Shown in pieces: positions 1-5,745 of a stretch of DNA of 6,076 nt (position 1 is the first letter of the stretch; each line of letters begins with the position of its first letter). Under the pieces are notes generated by a model, which saw only the letters and a program-made list of their open reading frames with translations, was not told where the DNA came from and made no database searches. This stretch comes from Paracoccaceae bacterium (GTDB lineage Bacteria > Pseudomonadota > Alphaproteobacteria > Rhodobacterales > Rhodobacteraceae), in contig JANSYB010000160.1 of the NCBI GenBank assembly GCA_024742655.1, positions 1 to 6,076 on the forward strand, read 5' to 3'. The position numbers and the translations under genes were made by a program.

Positions 1-497
1 AGCATCAAAGCCCCAAAGGACCAGCGGTCGTGTCGCTCCAGCCAGTCGGTCAGGGCCGGCAGCGAGCGCGTGTCGTGATGCGGGTAGATCAGGATTTCAT
101 CTGCATCCAGCGTCAGGCACCAGTGCCCATGCGCATGCCGGATCTGCAACCATGTCAGCCAGTCGACACCGAAGCGCGACAGCTTGTAACTATGCGCCGT
201 CCGCCAGAGGGACACATCAGCTTGTTCCGCAAGGTATTCACGCGTGCCATCGTCGCTATCGTTGTCCACGATCAGGAAGTGCGACACGCCCAGACTGCGG
301 TGATGCTTCAGAAAGAATGGCAGGCGGATCGCCTCGTTGCGCACCGTCGAGAAACCAAGGATATCGCCCGGGGCGATCTGCCCCGTCCGGTCGATGACGG
401 GGTCAAGTTGGCGACGCTTGCGCAGCGCGCGAAACAGGAGCCTGCGTCGCTTCCAGCGCAACTTGTAGGCCAATCCTGCCTCCGCCAGCCAAGTCAT
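1..497 (-). CDS. Family 2 glycosyltransferase (GT-A fold), C-terminus cut off by the window edge
   Basis: Translating the minus strand gives an open frame of 165 codons from an ATG at 497 that runs off the left edge. After a basic N-terminus (residues about 11-30, rich in Arg and Lys) comes a GT-A core: ILGFSTVRNEAIRLPFFL at about 46-63, the strand and acidic turn FLIVDNDSDDGTREYL at about 74-89, and LTLDADEIL at about 128-136, whose DADE is the expected DxD-type site for metal and nucleotide-sugar. This layout fits the Glyco_tranf_2_4 type of family 2 enzymes (family knowledge). The enzyme would transfer a sugar from a nucleotide donor during glycan assembly at the cytoplasmic side; donor and acceptor cannot be told. 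The ATG was chosen because the galE stop codon lies in frame 15 codons upstream with no other ATG, GTG or TTG between. The Shine-Dalgarno is weak. It follows galE by 42 bases and is probably the downstream end of the same operon. Confidence 0.85.
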   Translation of the reverse strand, partial: MTWLAEAGLAYKLRWKRRRLLFRALRKRRQLDPVIDRTGQIAPGDILGFSTVRNEAIRLPFFLKHHRSLGVSHFLIVDNDSDDGTREYLAEQADVSLWRTAHSYKLSRFGVDWLTWLQIRHAHGHWCLTLDADEILIYPHHDTRSLPALTDWLERHDRWSFGALM

Positions 498-539
498 CGC
501 GTCTGCCTGTAATGTTCCGCCACGGCCCGAGACTCGGCG

Positions 540-1523
540 CTATTTGTCGTAATGTCCAGTTTGATGCCAGCGCCACGCATCCGCGATCATGCGGGTCATG
601 CTAGACCTCACGGGTTTCCAGCCCAGTTCCGCCTCGGCCCGGGATGACCCCGAGACAAGCTTGGTGCAATCACCGGGCCGCCTCGGCCCTTCGATCACGG
701 GTACGTCGCGATTGGTCACGGCACCCGACCGTTCGATCACTTCGCGCACGGAAAAACCGGTGCCGGTCCCAAGGTTGAACACCCGGCTTCCCTTGCCATC
801 CTGAAGCCATTTCAACCCCAGAACATGAGCATCCACAAGATCCATGACATGGACGTAATCCCGGATGCAGGTGCCGTCGGGCGTGTCGTAATCCGTGCCA
901 TGAATGGTCAGCGCGTCACGCCGCCCGTCGATCGCATCCAGCATCAGTGGCACGAGATGCGTTTCGGGCTGATGGAATTCGCCCACCTCCGCGTCCGGGT
1001 CTGCACCCGCAACGTTGAAATACCGGAAGATCACGTGGGTCAGCCCATAGGCGACCTCGAAATCACGCAGCATATCCTCGATGGCACGCTTGCTGGCCCC
1101 GTAGGCATTGATCGGTGCCTGTACGCTGTCTTCGTCCAGAACGACATTGTCCTGATCGCCATAGGTCGCACAGGTCGAGGAGAACACGATCTTCAGACAG
1201 CCCGCCGCGACGGCGGCCTGCAACAAGGTCGACGATCCGGTGACATTGTTGTCCCAGTAGGTGCCGGGATCGCGCATGCTTTCCCCGACCTGGCTCAGGG
1301 CCCCGAAATGCAGGATTGCGGAAGGCTGGTAGGCGGCGAAAACCTGATCGAGTTGCGCACGGTCCCGCAGGTCACCCTTTTCGAACGGGCCGAATTTGAC
1401 CGCGTCCTCCCAGCCAGTGGAAAGGTTGTCATAGGTCACGGGTGTGTACCCCGCAGCCTTCAGCGCCTTGCAGGCATGCGACCCGATGTATCCGGCGCCA
1501 CCAGTAACCAGAATATTCGTCAC
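540..1523 (-). CDS. galE: UDP-glucose 4-epimerase
   Basis: A 327-residue protein, close to the usual 330-340 of GalE, interconverting UDP-glucose and UDP-galactose with bound NAD in the cytoplasm. It is an extended short-chain dehydrogenase: the Rossmann glycine motif GGAGYIG is at 8-14, the catalytic serine region SSTCATYG at 115-122, and the catalytic YxxxK pair is Tyr141 and Lys145 (YGASK). RYFNVAGA at 167-174 and the following GEFHQPETHLVP segment match the substrate-binding part of GalE rather than of a dehydratase. The start codon is GTG, preceded by GAGG five bases upstream; the glycine motif sits at the expected distance from it, so no longer start is needed. It starts 18 bases after galU, so the two are very likely co-transcribed and together supply UDP-galactose for the surface glycan made by neighbouring genes. 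The specificity could include N-acetylated sugars, which sequence alone does not exclude. Confidence 0.95.
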   Translation of the reverse strand: MTNILVTGGAGYIGSHACKALKAAGYTPVTYDNLSTGWEDAVKFGPFEKGDLRDRAQLDQVFAAYQPSAILHFGALSQVGESMRDPGTYWDNNVTGSSTLLQAAVAAGCLKIVFSSTCATYGDQDNVVLDEDSVQAPINAYGASKRAIEDMLRDFEVAYGLTHVIFRYFNVAGADPDAEVGEFHQPETHLVPLMLDAIDGRRDALTIHGTDYDTPDGTCIRDYVHVMDLVDAHVLGLKWLQDGKGSRVFNLGTGTGFSVREVIERSGAVTNRDVPVIEGPRRPGDCTKLVSGSSRAEAELGWKPVRSSMTRMIADAWRWHQTGHYDK

Positions 1524-1541
1524 TCGACCCTCACGCGTAGG

Positions 1542-2435
1542 TTATTCAGCCGCCTTGGCCGAATGCGCAATCTCGTTGATATAAGCTTGCAGATCGTCGC
1601 GCAGATCCGGGCGATCCAGCGCAAACGCGACCGTGGCCCGCAAGAACCCGCTTTTGGAGCCGCAATCGAACCGGCGCCCCTCGAAACGAAACCCGAACAC
1701 GTCCTCGCCCTCATCCCGCGCGGCATCAATGGCATCCGTCAGCTGGATCTCTCCGCCTGCGCCGGTTTTTTTCTTGTTCAGCTTCTGCAGCACGGTTGGC
1801 GTAAGAATGTAACGGCCGATGACAGCGAGGTTCGAGGGTGCCTCGCCAAGCTTTGGTTTCTCGACCATCCCCTTGGTCGACACCATACGGCCCATGTCTT
1901 CCTTGACGTCCAGCACGCCATAGGCGCAGGCATCCTTTTCGGGAACTTCCATCGCAGCGACCATGTTGCCGCCGGTTTCCGCGAACGCCTCGACCATCTG
2001 GGCCAGACAGGGTTTTTCAGCGGCGATAACATCGTCAGGCAGGATGACTGCAAACGGCTCATTGGCAATGAGCCGCCTTGCACACCATACCGCATGCCCC
2101 AGACCCAGCGCCTTGTTCTGGCGGGTATAGGCAATCTCACCACTATCCATGTTCGTGGATTTCAGGATTTCAAGCAACTCGTCCTTGCCCTTCTTGCGCA
2201 GTTCCTGCTCAAGCTGCGGCGCGGTATCGAAATAGTCCTCAAGCGCGCCCTTGCCCCGGGACGTCACGAAAATGAATTCCTTGATTCCGGCAGCGCGCGC
2301 CTCGTCGATGGCGTATTGGACAAGCGGCCGGTCGACCAACGTCATGATTTCCTTCGGAACGGATTTCGTCGCCGGAAGAAAGCGCGTTCCAAGGCCCGCA
2401 ACGGGAAAAATGGCTTTGGTCAATTTGTTGCGCAT
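1542..2435 (-). CDS. galU: UTP-glucose-1-phosphate uridylyltransferase
   Basis: A 297-residue nucleotidyltransferase that makes UDP-glucose from UTP and glucose 1-phosphate, in line with the 290-300 residues of bacterial GalU. The N-terminal nucleotide-binding signature AGLGTRFLPATKSVPKE is at 13-29. FAVILPDDVI at 128-137 carries the metal-binding Asp, VEKPKLGEAPSN is at 191-202, and FDCGSKSGFL at 256-265 is the typical C-terminal block. An in-frame TTG lies directly upstream at 2438, but the ATG at 2435 is the better start: AAGGAG on the minus strand (2447-2442) is then six bases away, whereas for TTG it would be only three. The 129-base spacer before it follows kdsB, so galU may be read through from cysQ-kdsB or have its own promoter. 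The product feeds galE directly downstream and other UDP-sugar pathways. Confidence 0.96.
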   Translation of the reverse strand: MRNKLTKAIFPVAGLGTRFLPATKSVPKEIMTLVDRPLVQYAIDEARAAGIKEFIFVTSRGKGALEDYFDTAPQLEQELRKKGKDELLEILKSTNMDSGEIAYTRQNKALGLGHAVWCARRLIANEPFAVILPDDVIAAEKPCLAQMVEAFAETGGNMVAAMEVPEKDACAYGVLDVKEDMGRMVSTKGMVEKPKLGEAPSNLAVIGRYILTPTVLQKLNKKKTGAGGEIQLTDAIDAARDEGEDVFGFRFEGRRFDCGSKSGFLRATVAFALDRPDLRDDLQAYINEIAHSAKAAE

Positions 2436-2564
2436 CAACTGCTCCTTATTTTTTCACACAATACACAAAAAGGCTTTCAAGTGCATTTCGTTAAGGGGAA
2501 GAGTTTTGGAATTTTCCACTCTGTCGGGAAAGACCGTGTTTCGGCGCGCCATATTTGCAACGGT
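2436..2564 (-). other. AT-rich kdsB-galU intergenic spacer
   Basis: This is the longest gap inside the minus-strand cluster and is clearly richer in A and T than the genes around it, as promoter regions often are. On the minus strand a TTGAAA (2480-2475) resembles a -35 box, but no good -10 lies 16-18 bases downstream of it, and TATTGT (2463-2458) lacks a matching -35. An imperfect dyad lies at 2501-2521 (GAGT/GGAA against TTCC/ACTC with a three-base bulge); it has no T-run in the right place to be called a terminator. The region may hold a secondary promoter for galU-galE-glycosyltransferase, but no specific site is convincing. Confidence 0.35.
2442..2447 (-). promoter_or_regulatory. Shine-Dalgarno of galU (decides the start)
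   Basis: The minus strand reads AAGGAG followed by six bases (CAGTTG) and ATG. The spacing supports the ATG at 2435 and argues against the TTG at 2438, which would lie only three bases from the site. Confidence 0.8.
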
Positions 2565-3365
2565 TTATGGCATTAGCATGTCAGCCATCATGGCTTCGAT
2601 ACGCTCGATATCCTCGGGATTGTTCAACTCCCAGAATTGCCTGCCACGTGCGTCGACCTCGACACACAGAACGGAACGGCCGTTTTCCAGGAATCGAAGC
2701 TGTTCGAGGCCTTCCAGCTGCTCCAAAGGCCCTGTGTTCCAGCCAGGATACGCATCCAGCGCGGCAGGCCGGTAAGCGTAGACACCGACATGATGAAAAA
2801 CCGGCGTCGCGTCGTTATCCGAATATCGCTCGGGCGTGTACGGGATCACTTCCTTGGAGAAATAAAGCGCGTGGCGGTTTTGGCCGAATACGGCAGTCGT
2901 TCCTCCGACGCGCCCATGCGCACGGTCCTCCAGAAACCCGTTCAGGGCGTGGCCATCACAGCGCAGAACAGGCGTTGCGACATCGGCCGATGCGTCGGCC
3001 TGCAATCCGGCTACCAGATCTTCGACAAACCAGTGCGGGGTCAAAGGGGCATCACCCTGCAGGTTGACCACAACCTCGAATGAACCGCCCAAAACGGCAT
3101 GTGCCTCGGCACATCTTTCGGTCCCGTTACGGCATTCATCGGAGGTCATGACAACCTCTGCACCGAAGGCTTCGGATGCCTCGCGGATACGGTCATCGTC
3201 GGTGGCCACCACCACACGATCTACCCCGCCGACGAGGCTAGCCGCCTCCCAACTGCGCTGAATCAGACTTTTGCTTTCGCCGCCTGCACCAGTGAGCTGC
3301 GCCAAAGGCTTCCCCGGATAACGACTTGACGCATAGCGGGCGGGTATGACGATCAGAACGCTCAT
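2565..3365 (-). CDS. kdsB: 3-deoxy-manno-octulosonate cytidylyltransferase (CMP-Kdo synthetase) family protein
   Basis: A 266-residue member of the CTP_transf_3 family, slightly longer than typical KdsB (about 248-255). KdsB activates Kdo with CTP to CMP-Kdo for lipopolysaccharide core or capsule linkers (KpsU is the capsule version). Visible blocks are VLIVIPARYASSRYPGKPL at 3-21, NGTERCAEA at 80-88, NLQGDAPL at 101-108 with the metal-binding Asp105, ALYFSKEVIPY at 166-176, HHVGVYAYR at 191-199 and GPLEQLEGLEQLRFL at 212-226. Two usually conserved positions differ: QGDEP reads QGDAP (Ala106), and the C-terminal VDTPEDL, whose Asp helps bind metal, reads LNNPEDI (Asn248). The substrate could therefore be a different ulosonic acid. 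The frame stays open for 51 codons further upstream, but that part lies inside cysQ and reads as nonsense; the ATG at 3365 starts the conserved domain. It overlaps the cysQ stop by one base (TGATG), and without a clear Shine-Dalgarno translation is probably coupled to cysQ. Confidence 0.88.
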   Translation of the reverse strand: MSVLIVIPARYASSRYPGKPLAQLTGAGGESKSLIQRSWEAASLVGGVDRVVVATDDDRIREASEAFGAEVVMTSDECRNGTERCAEAHAVLGGSFEVVVNLQGDAPLTPHWFVEDLVAGLQADASADVATPVLRCDGHALNGFLEDRAHGRVGGTTAVFGQNRHALYFSKEVIPYTPERYSDNDATPVFHHVGVYAYRPAALDAYPGWNTGPLEQLEGLEQLRFLENGRSVLCVEVDARGRQFWELNNPEDIERIEAMMADMLMP

Positions 3366-4162
3366 CAGGGATTCTTGAGATCCACCTTGGGCGCGTAGGC
3401 AATGAAAAACGGATTGGCATAGCCATCCTTGCCATAAAGAAGCGGGCTGTGATCGTCGAACCGTACAACCCGGCCTCCCGCCCCGTGCAAAACCGCATGG
3501 CCCGCCGCTGTATCCCATTCCATCGTCCGGCCGACCCGTGGGTAAATGTCGGCCTCGCCCGTGGCCACAAGGCAGAACTTGAGCGACGATCCCGCGCTCT
3601 TCATGTCCTTGACGGCGTATTTGCGGATATAGTCATCCGTTGCCTGATCCCTGTGAGATTTACTGGCAACGACCATCAACGCGTCATTATCAGGCTCGGA
3701 CACGCGTATCGGGGATTGCGGGCCGGTCTCTTCTGGATCAAAGGGCCCGGTTTCCTCGACCGATGTGCCATCGGCAAGCGTATAGAACATACGCTGTCTG
3801 GCCGGGGCATAGACGACACCGCGTGTCGGTACGCCGTTTTCCACATAGGCGATATTGACGGTGAAATCACCGCGGCGATTGATGAATTCCTTCGTGCCAT
3901 CCAGAGGATCCACAATCAGGAATGTTTCGGCCTGCCGGTCATGTGTCGCCGCCTGTTCTTCGGTGACAAGCAATGTATCTGGAAAGGCCGCCCGCAACCC
4001 TTCGGATATCAGGGCATCGGCGGCCTCGTCGGCCTCGGTGACAGGGCTTTCATCCGATTTGACTTTGACGTCGAAATCATCCGCCTCGTAAATCTGCATG
4101 ATGCGCTCGCCGCCAGCCAGCGCCAGACGGCGCAAAACATCAACCAGTCTTTCGTAATCCAA
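3365..4162 (-). CDS. cysQ: 3'(2'),5'-bisphosphate nucleotidase CysQ
   Basis: A 265-residue member of the inositol-monophosphatase superfamily, close to the roughly 246 of Escherichia coli CysQ, with a few extra residues around 132-150. CysQ hydrolyses 3'-phosphoadenosine 5'-phosphate (PAP), the by-product of PAPS use, to AMP and phosphate. The metal site is visible: VTEEQ at 66-70 with Glu69, VDPLDGTKEFI at 84-94 with Asp85 and Asp88, and EWDTAAGHAV at 215-224 with Asp217. DPLDGTKEFI, GDFTVNIA and GSSLKFCLVA are typical of CysQ rather than of inositol monophosphatase or HisN. The start codon is TTG at 4162, backed by GGAG six bases upstream and by alignment of the N-terminus with the family; the first in-frame ATG would remove about 21 residues of the first helix. 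It heads the minus-strand cluster and its stop overlaps the kdsB start by one base. Confidence 0.93.
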   Translation of the reverse strand: MDYERLVDVLRRLALAGGERIMQIYEADDFDVKVKSDESPVTEADEAADALISEGLRAAFPDTLLVTEEQAATHDRQAETFLIVDPLDGTKEFINRRGDFTVNIAYVENGVPTRGVVYAPARQRMFYTLADGTSVEETGPFDPEETGPQSPIRVSEPDNDALMVVASKSHRDQATDDYIRKYAVKDMKSAGSSLKFCLVATGEADIYPRVGRTMEWDTAAGHAVLHGAGGRVVRFDDHSPLLYGKDGYANPFFIAYAPKVDLKNP

Positions 4163-4168
4163 AATCCG

Positions 4169-4172
4169 CTCC
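4169..4172 (-). promoter_or_regulatory. Shine-Dalgarno supporting the TTG start of cysQ
   Basis: The minus strand reads GGAG, six bases, then TTG at 4162. No ATG or GTG is as well placed, so this site is the main reason for annotating a TTG start. Confidence 0.65.
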
Positions 4173-4182
4173 GTTGAACTGT

Positions 4183-4197
4183 GGCTGCGTGTCAGCC
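4183..4197. repeat. Small perfect inverted repeat in the cysQ leader
   Basis: GGCTG and CAGCC flank a five-base loop, giving a five-base-pair stem with no flanking T-run. It lies between the candidate cysQ promoter and the cysQ start. It could be a leader hairpin or an operator, or chance; a stem this short is weak evidence. Confidence 0.3.
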
Positions 4198-4200
4198 TTG

Positions 4201-4229
4201 TTGCGGGATCGCTCGGCGCCTCTTATGAT
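4201..4229 (+). promoter_or_regulatory. Candidate sigma-70-type promoter for kpsM
   Basis: TTGCGG (4201-4206) as -35 and TATGAT (4224-4229, five of six matches to TATAAT) as -10 are separated by 17 bases. Transcription would start near 4236, giving a leader of about 60 bases to the ATG at 4297 or about 20 to the GTG at 4258. The match is by eye only. Confidence 0.4.
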
Positions 4230-4250
4230 ACGATGCTAACGGGACAGCAA
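4222..4250 (-). promoter_or_regulatory. Candidate promoter for the cysQ-kdsB cluster
   Basis: On the minus strand TTGCTG (4250-4245) and CATAAG (4227-4222) are 17 bases apart, a moderate match to sigma-70 boxes. Its -10 covers almost the same bases as the -10 of the plus-strand candidate, so if both are real the two divergent promoters would compete for polymerase. Moderate to weak evidence. Confidence 0.3.
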
Positions 4251-4296
4251 GAAATCCGTGAAAAAATGTAAAACAGGCAATTTGGCGTTTCAGGCA

Positions 4297-5118
4297 ATGT
4301 TTCAGCAAACCAGAAAAAGCTCCGTTGTCGGGTCCGCCCTGACGATCCTGAGCTTGATTTATCATAACACCGTTCGAGATGTTCGGTCCTCTCATAGCAA
4401 TGCATTCATCGCCTTGGGCACCAACATGCTGACCGCGATCATTTTCGTGTTGGCATTCTATTTCATGTTCTCGGTGCTTGGCCTGAGGGGTGCCAAGTTG
4501 CGCGGTGACTTCCTGCTTTACATGATGTCCGGCATTTTCCTTTACCTGACCCATATCAAGGCATTGGGCGCGGTTGCCGGCGCCGAAGGTCCGACATCCC
4601 CGATGATGCAGCACGCGCCGATGAACACGATGATATCGATTTGTTCGGCAGCTCTGGGATCGCTCTACATTCAGTTTCTGTCGATGGTGTGTATTCTGTT
4701 CATCTATCACGTCGCGTTCAACCCGATTGAGATACACATGCCGATCCAGGCCTTGGGCATGTTCCTGTTGGCGTGGTTCACCGGGTGCGCCGTGGGGCTG
4801 GTCATTCTTGCGATCAAACCTTGGTTTCCGACTTTCGTGATGGTGTTCCAGACGGTCTACACCCGCGCGAACATGATTGCCTCGGGCAAGCTTTTCGTGG
4901 CGAATACCCTGCCAACCTTCATGCTGAAGATGTTCGACTGGAATCCGCTTTTCCATGCGATCGACCAATGCCGCGGGTTCGTCTTCATCAACTACTTTCC
5001 ACGCAACACGTCGATCGACTATCCGATCATCGTGGCCAGCGTTCTCATCGTGATCGGCCTGCTGGGTGAATTCTACACAAGGCAGTATGTGTCCAGCAGT
5101 TGGTTTGCGCGCCGATGA
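4297..5118 (+). CDS. kpsM: KpsM/Wzm-type ABC-2 polysaccharide export permease
   Basis: A 273-residue inner-membrane protein with about six hydrophobic segments, roughly at 37-60, 72-95, 112-139, 150-173, 176-192 and 242-262, as expected for the permease of capsule or O-antigen ABC exporters (usually 255-275 residues). The conserved WNPLFHAIDQCRG block at 215-227 corresponds to the NPxxH...R region of ABC-2 polysaccharide exporters. It would form the membrane channel, with an ATPase (KpsT), to move lipid-linked capsular glycan to the periplasm. No kpsT gene is adjacent, which is unusual for the family. The start is uncertain: the frame is open from a GTG at 4258, but the 13 codons before the ATG at 4297 are AT-rich at third positions, unlike the rest of the gene, and neither start has a good Shine-Dalgarno. 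I prefer 4297. It is divergent from cysQ and overlaps the next gene by four bases. Confidence 0.83.
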   Translation: MFQQTRKSSVVGSALTILSLIYHNTVRDVRSSHSNAFIALGTNMLTAIIFVLAFYFMFSVLGLRGAKLRGDFLLYMMSGIFLYLTHIKALGAVAGAEGPTSPMMQHAPMNTMISICSAALGSLYIQFLSMVCILFIYHVAFNPIEIHMPIQALGMFLLAWFTGCAVGLVILAIKPWFPTFVMVFQTVYTRANMIASGKLFVANTLPTFMLKMFDWNPLFHAIDQCRGFVFINYFPRNTSIDYPIIVASVLIVIGLLGEFYTRQYVSSSWFARR

Positions 5119-5735
5119 AACACGCCTGCCTTGCCCTTCTCCTGCTTGCGCTTTGGGCTTTTCCGGTTGCCGCAAACGACCTGCCGGCCTTTCACAATGT
5201 CTCGGGCGTCGCGGAAGACGACGTGCTCAACATCCGCGCCGCACCGGGAACGGCGGCGTCGATCATCGGAACCCTGTCGGCAACGGACCGGTTTATCGAA
5301 GTGGTCGAAAAAGATGACAGCGGCGATTGGGCCCGCATCAATACCGCGGAGCGGTCCGGCTGGGTGGCGATGCGGTATCTTGCCCGGCGGGCGAACCAGC
5401 CGGCAGACACATTGCCACGCCCGCTGAGCTGCGCGGGGACGGAGCCGTTCTGGTCCCTGTCTCTCAAACGCGATCCCATCGCAGAACTGCGCAATCTCGG
5501 GGAAGAGCCACGCCTTTTCACGAATCTCTACAGCGTGAATTCCTCCAACCGGCAGGACAGGTACGCGATCTTTGGCCAAGAAAAGGATGACGATGGCGTT
5601 CTGACGGCCGTATTCCATCGCGCCATCTGCACTGACGGCATGTCCGATCGCGCCTATGGCATCAGCCTCGACGTGTTTCTGACGGATGAGACCGGTGTGC
5701 AGTTTCTGTCCGGGTGCTGTTCGCTCAGCAGATAA
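5115..5735 (+). CDS. Secreted protein with bacterial SH3 domain and a C-terminal GTEPFW domain, function unknown
   Basis: A 206-residue protein whose first 20 residues form a signal peptide (KHA, then LALLLLALWAF, likely cleavage at VAA|ND), so it should act in the periplasm or envelope. Residues about 37-91 form an SH3b (SH3_3) domain: VLNIRAAPG at 37-45, IIGTLS at 50-55, then DWARI at 71-75 and GWVAMRYL at 82-89. SH3b domains often bind peptidoglycan or peptides. A second part has CAGTEPFW at 106-113 and cysteines at 106, 172, 201 and 202, which could form disulfides in the periplasm. A similar C-G-x-EPFW motif is known from uncharacterised envelope proteins (from memory, not checked). The start is the ATG at 5115, inside the kpsM stop (ATGA), so translation is probably coupled; five earlier codons in frame lie within kpsM and would spoil the signal peptide. 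It may support the exporter or the cell wall near it, but its role is unknown. Confidence 0.85.
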   Translation: MKHACLALLLLALWAFPVAANDLPAFHNVSGVAEDDVLNIRAAPGTAASIIGTLSATDRFIEVVEKDDSGDWARINTAERSGWVAMRYLARRANQPADTLPRPLSCAGTEPFWSLSLKRDPIAELRNLGEEPRLFTNLYSVNSSNRQDRYAIFGQEKDDDGVLTAVFHRAICTDGMSDRAYGISLDVFLTDETGVQFLSGCCSLSR

Positions 5736-5745
5736 GAAAACATCT

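Noticed and set aside
30..512. A 160-codon plus-strand frame at the left edge
   Set aside because: The minus strand here encodes a glycosyltransferase with DNDSDDGT and DADE motifs; the plus frame shows no domain.
2501..2521. Imperfect dyad GAGT...GGAA/TTCC...ACTC as a terminator after kdsB
   Set aside because: The stem is short, bulged and AT-rich with a two-base loop, and is not followed by a T-run in the direction of transcription.
825..2576. A 583-codon open frame on the plus strand across galE and galU
   Set aside because: It is fully antisense to two clear enzymes, has no recognisable domain and a composition rich in Arg, His and Gln. Long antisense frames are expected opposite genes with strong G/C third-position bias.
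3366..3518. N-terminal extension of the kdsB frame by 51 codons
   Set aside because: It lies wholly within cysQ and does not resemble KdsB; the ATG at 3365 starts exactly at the conserved VLIVIPAR strand and is coupled to the cysQ stop.
3449..4177. A 242-codon plus-strand frame opposite cysQ
   Set aside because: Antisense shadow of a gene with all its active-site motifs on the minus strand; no start signal or domain of its own.
4192..5175. A 327-codon minus-strand frame opposite the permease gene
   Set aside because: Composition is dominated by His, Gln, Arg and Asn, as expected for the antisense of a membrane protein, and no domain is visible. The plus-strand permease explains the region.
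5736..5745. Bidirectional terminator between the convergent SH3 and AlkB genes
   Set aside because: Only 10 bases separate the stops and no inverted repeat is seen there.
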